From NCBI GenBank assembly GCA_947259675.1, contig CAMYNE010000078.1, forward strand, positions 1 through 7,796: DNA of 7,796 nt. The letters are read 5' to 3'. A program made the translations under genes and the position numbers. This document shows positions 7,302 through 7,796 of this stretch, one piece after another. Source of the DNA: an uncultured Pirellulaceae bacterium (GTDB taxonomy: Bacteria; Planctomycetota; Planctomycetia; Pirellulales; Pirellulaceae). The notes under the pieces were generated by a model. The model was given only the letters and a program-made list of their open reading frames with translations. It searched no databases and was not told where the DNA came from. The stretch's first letter is position 1; each line of letters starts with the position of its first letter.

Positions 7302-7309
7302 TTAACAGA

Positions 7310-7796
7310 ATGATTTTACGAAGTCTTAAAGTCGTTGCTGTCGCGGTCGTCTTGGCGTTTGGGACAAATGCACACGCAGTTCAGGACTGTGGATGTGCAG
7401 CTTCAAATGTCAGTTACGGCATCAACAGTAATGCAGAACCGGCTGCAGGATCAAATTGTGGTAGGGGAATAACCTACTCCGAAGCTGCCTCACTGTGGGC
7501 CAGCTATTGCGTTGATGATTGTTCCGAGCAGAGCTCCTGCGGCGGCGGGTGCAAACTGTTCAAATGCCGAAAAGGTCACGGTCGTTGCGGCAAAGGCTGC
7601 GGATGCGCGGCCCCGGCCGCTGATTGCGGATGCTGTACAGCCGAACCTGCAGCTGCCCCTGCTGATTGCGGATGCGATTGTAGCGTCCTCGATGGTTGCG
7701 GTGATACCTGCGGCGGCGGAAGATTCTTTGGCAAACGATGTCATCGTGATCGCGGCGCACGCTGCGGTCGTGGTTGCGGCGGCAATTGCTTTGGAT
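7310..7796 (+). CDS. Cysteine-rich secreted protein, 3' end outside the window
   Basis: An open frame of 162 codons runs off the right edge without a stop. Residues 1-23 form a clear Sec signal peptide: basic start MILRSLK, hydrophobic core VVAVAVVLAF, and the cleavage signal AHA before V24. The mature part seen so far (139 residues) has 23 cysteines plus many Gly and Ala. DCGC occurs three times (26-29, 105-108, 119-122), and Lys/Arg-rich patches lie near 82-96 and 139-154. A less biased segment, GITYSEAASLWASYC at 53-67, may be a small conserved domain. I do not recognise the family. Planctomycetes are known for cysteine-rich envelope proteins, so a disulfide-linked surface role is plausible; metal binding is the main alternative. 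Its own leader and ribosome site suggest a separate transcript from the yhaN-like gene. Being a real exported protein is well supported; function is unknown. Confidence 0.8.
   Translation, partial: MILRSLKVVAVAVVLAFGTNAHAVQDCGCAASNVSYGINSNAEPAAGSNCGRGITYSEAASLWASYCVDDCSEQSSCGGGCKLFKCRKGHGRCGKGCGCAAPAADCGCCTAEPAAAPADCGCDCSVLDGCGDTCGGGRFFGKRCHRDRGARCGRGCGGNCFG
7619..7675 (+). repeat. In-frame 15-base direct repeat in the cysteine-rich gene
   Basis: GCTGATTGCGGATGC occurs at 7619-7633 and again at 7661-7675, 42 bases apart, so in the same frame. Each copy encodes ADCGC, preceded by Pro/Ala-rich residues. This suggests a 14-codon unit duplicated within the gene, though the residues between the copies have diverged. 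Confidence 0.65.

Larger units (their letters stand above)
6694..7309. other. 616-base gap with several short inverted repeats
   Basis: No credible gene is present. Small inverted repeats are AGTTTGT/ACAAGCT with one wobble pair (6745-6751/6756-6762), GGGTA/TACCC around a four-base loop (6844-6848/6853-6857), TTGCG/CGCAA (6865-6869/6878-6882) and TCAATC/GATTGA (6957-6962/6969-6974). None is followed by a U-tract, so none is a clear terminator for the yhaN-like gene. A T7 run at 7037-7043 has only a 4-bp stem before it (GCGA/TCGC, 7011-7014/7029-7032). The right third probably holds the promoter and leader of the cysteine-rich gene, including the stem-loop at 7164-7213. Confidence 0.5.

Noticed and set aside
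7490..7760. Minus-strand frames of 84 and 66 codons opposite the cysteine-rich gene
   Set aside because: They are shadows of the plus-strand gene, which has a signal peptide, a ribosome site and strong amino-acid bias.

Overview
The window looks like chromosomal DNA from a planctomycete, most likely of the Pirellulaceae type. The evidence is indirect. GC is moderate, the spacing between genes is generous, a YhaO/YhaN-type (SbcD/SbcC-like) pair is present with a very large ATPase, and the right end carries a Sec-exported protein in which about one residue in six is cysteine, a style common in planctomycete envelopes. No mobile element, CRISPR array, tRNA or rRNA was found.

Layout: 1-508 is non-coding as far as I can tell. 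509-1591 (minus strand) encodes an RlmM-like 23S rRNA ribose 2'-O-methyltransferase with its SAM motif and K-D-K-E tetrad intact. 1592-1960 is a divergent control region with an 8-bp perfect inverted repeat just upstream of the next gene. 1961-3217 (plus) encodes a YhaO/SbcD-like metallophosphoesterase. 3277-6693 (plus) encodes a 1138-residue YhaN/SbcC-like ATPase. 6694-7309 is a 616-base gap with several small inverted repeats and a two-tier stem-loop in the presumed leader of the last gene. 7310 to the window end is the 5' part of the cysteine-rich secreted protein.

The most interesting part is the yhaO-yhaN pair. In the nuclease subunit, three positions normally held by the second metal site and the catalytic histidine are changed: GNHD reads GTVD and GHxH reads GGRH. 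All first-metal ligands remain. In the ATPase subunit the nucleotide-binding motifs are intact, but the apex of the coiled coil has no CxxC zinc hook and carries a two-helix transmembrane hairpin instead. The ATPase also has an acidic tail of about 100 residues after the head. Together these suggest a membrane-tethered, SMC-like ATPase complex with an altered or inactive nuclease subunit. That role is inference; the residues are read directly from the sequence.
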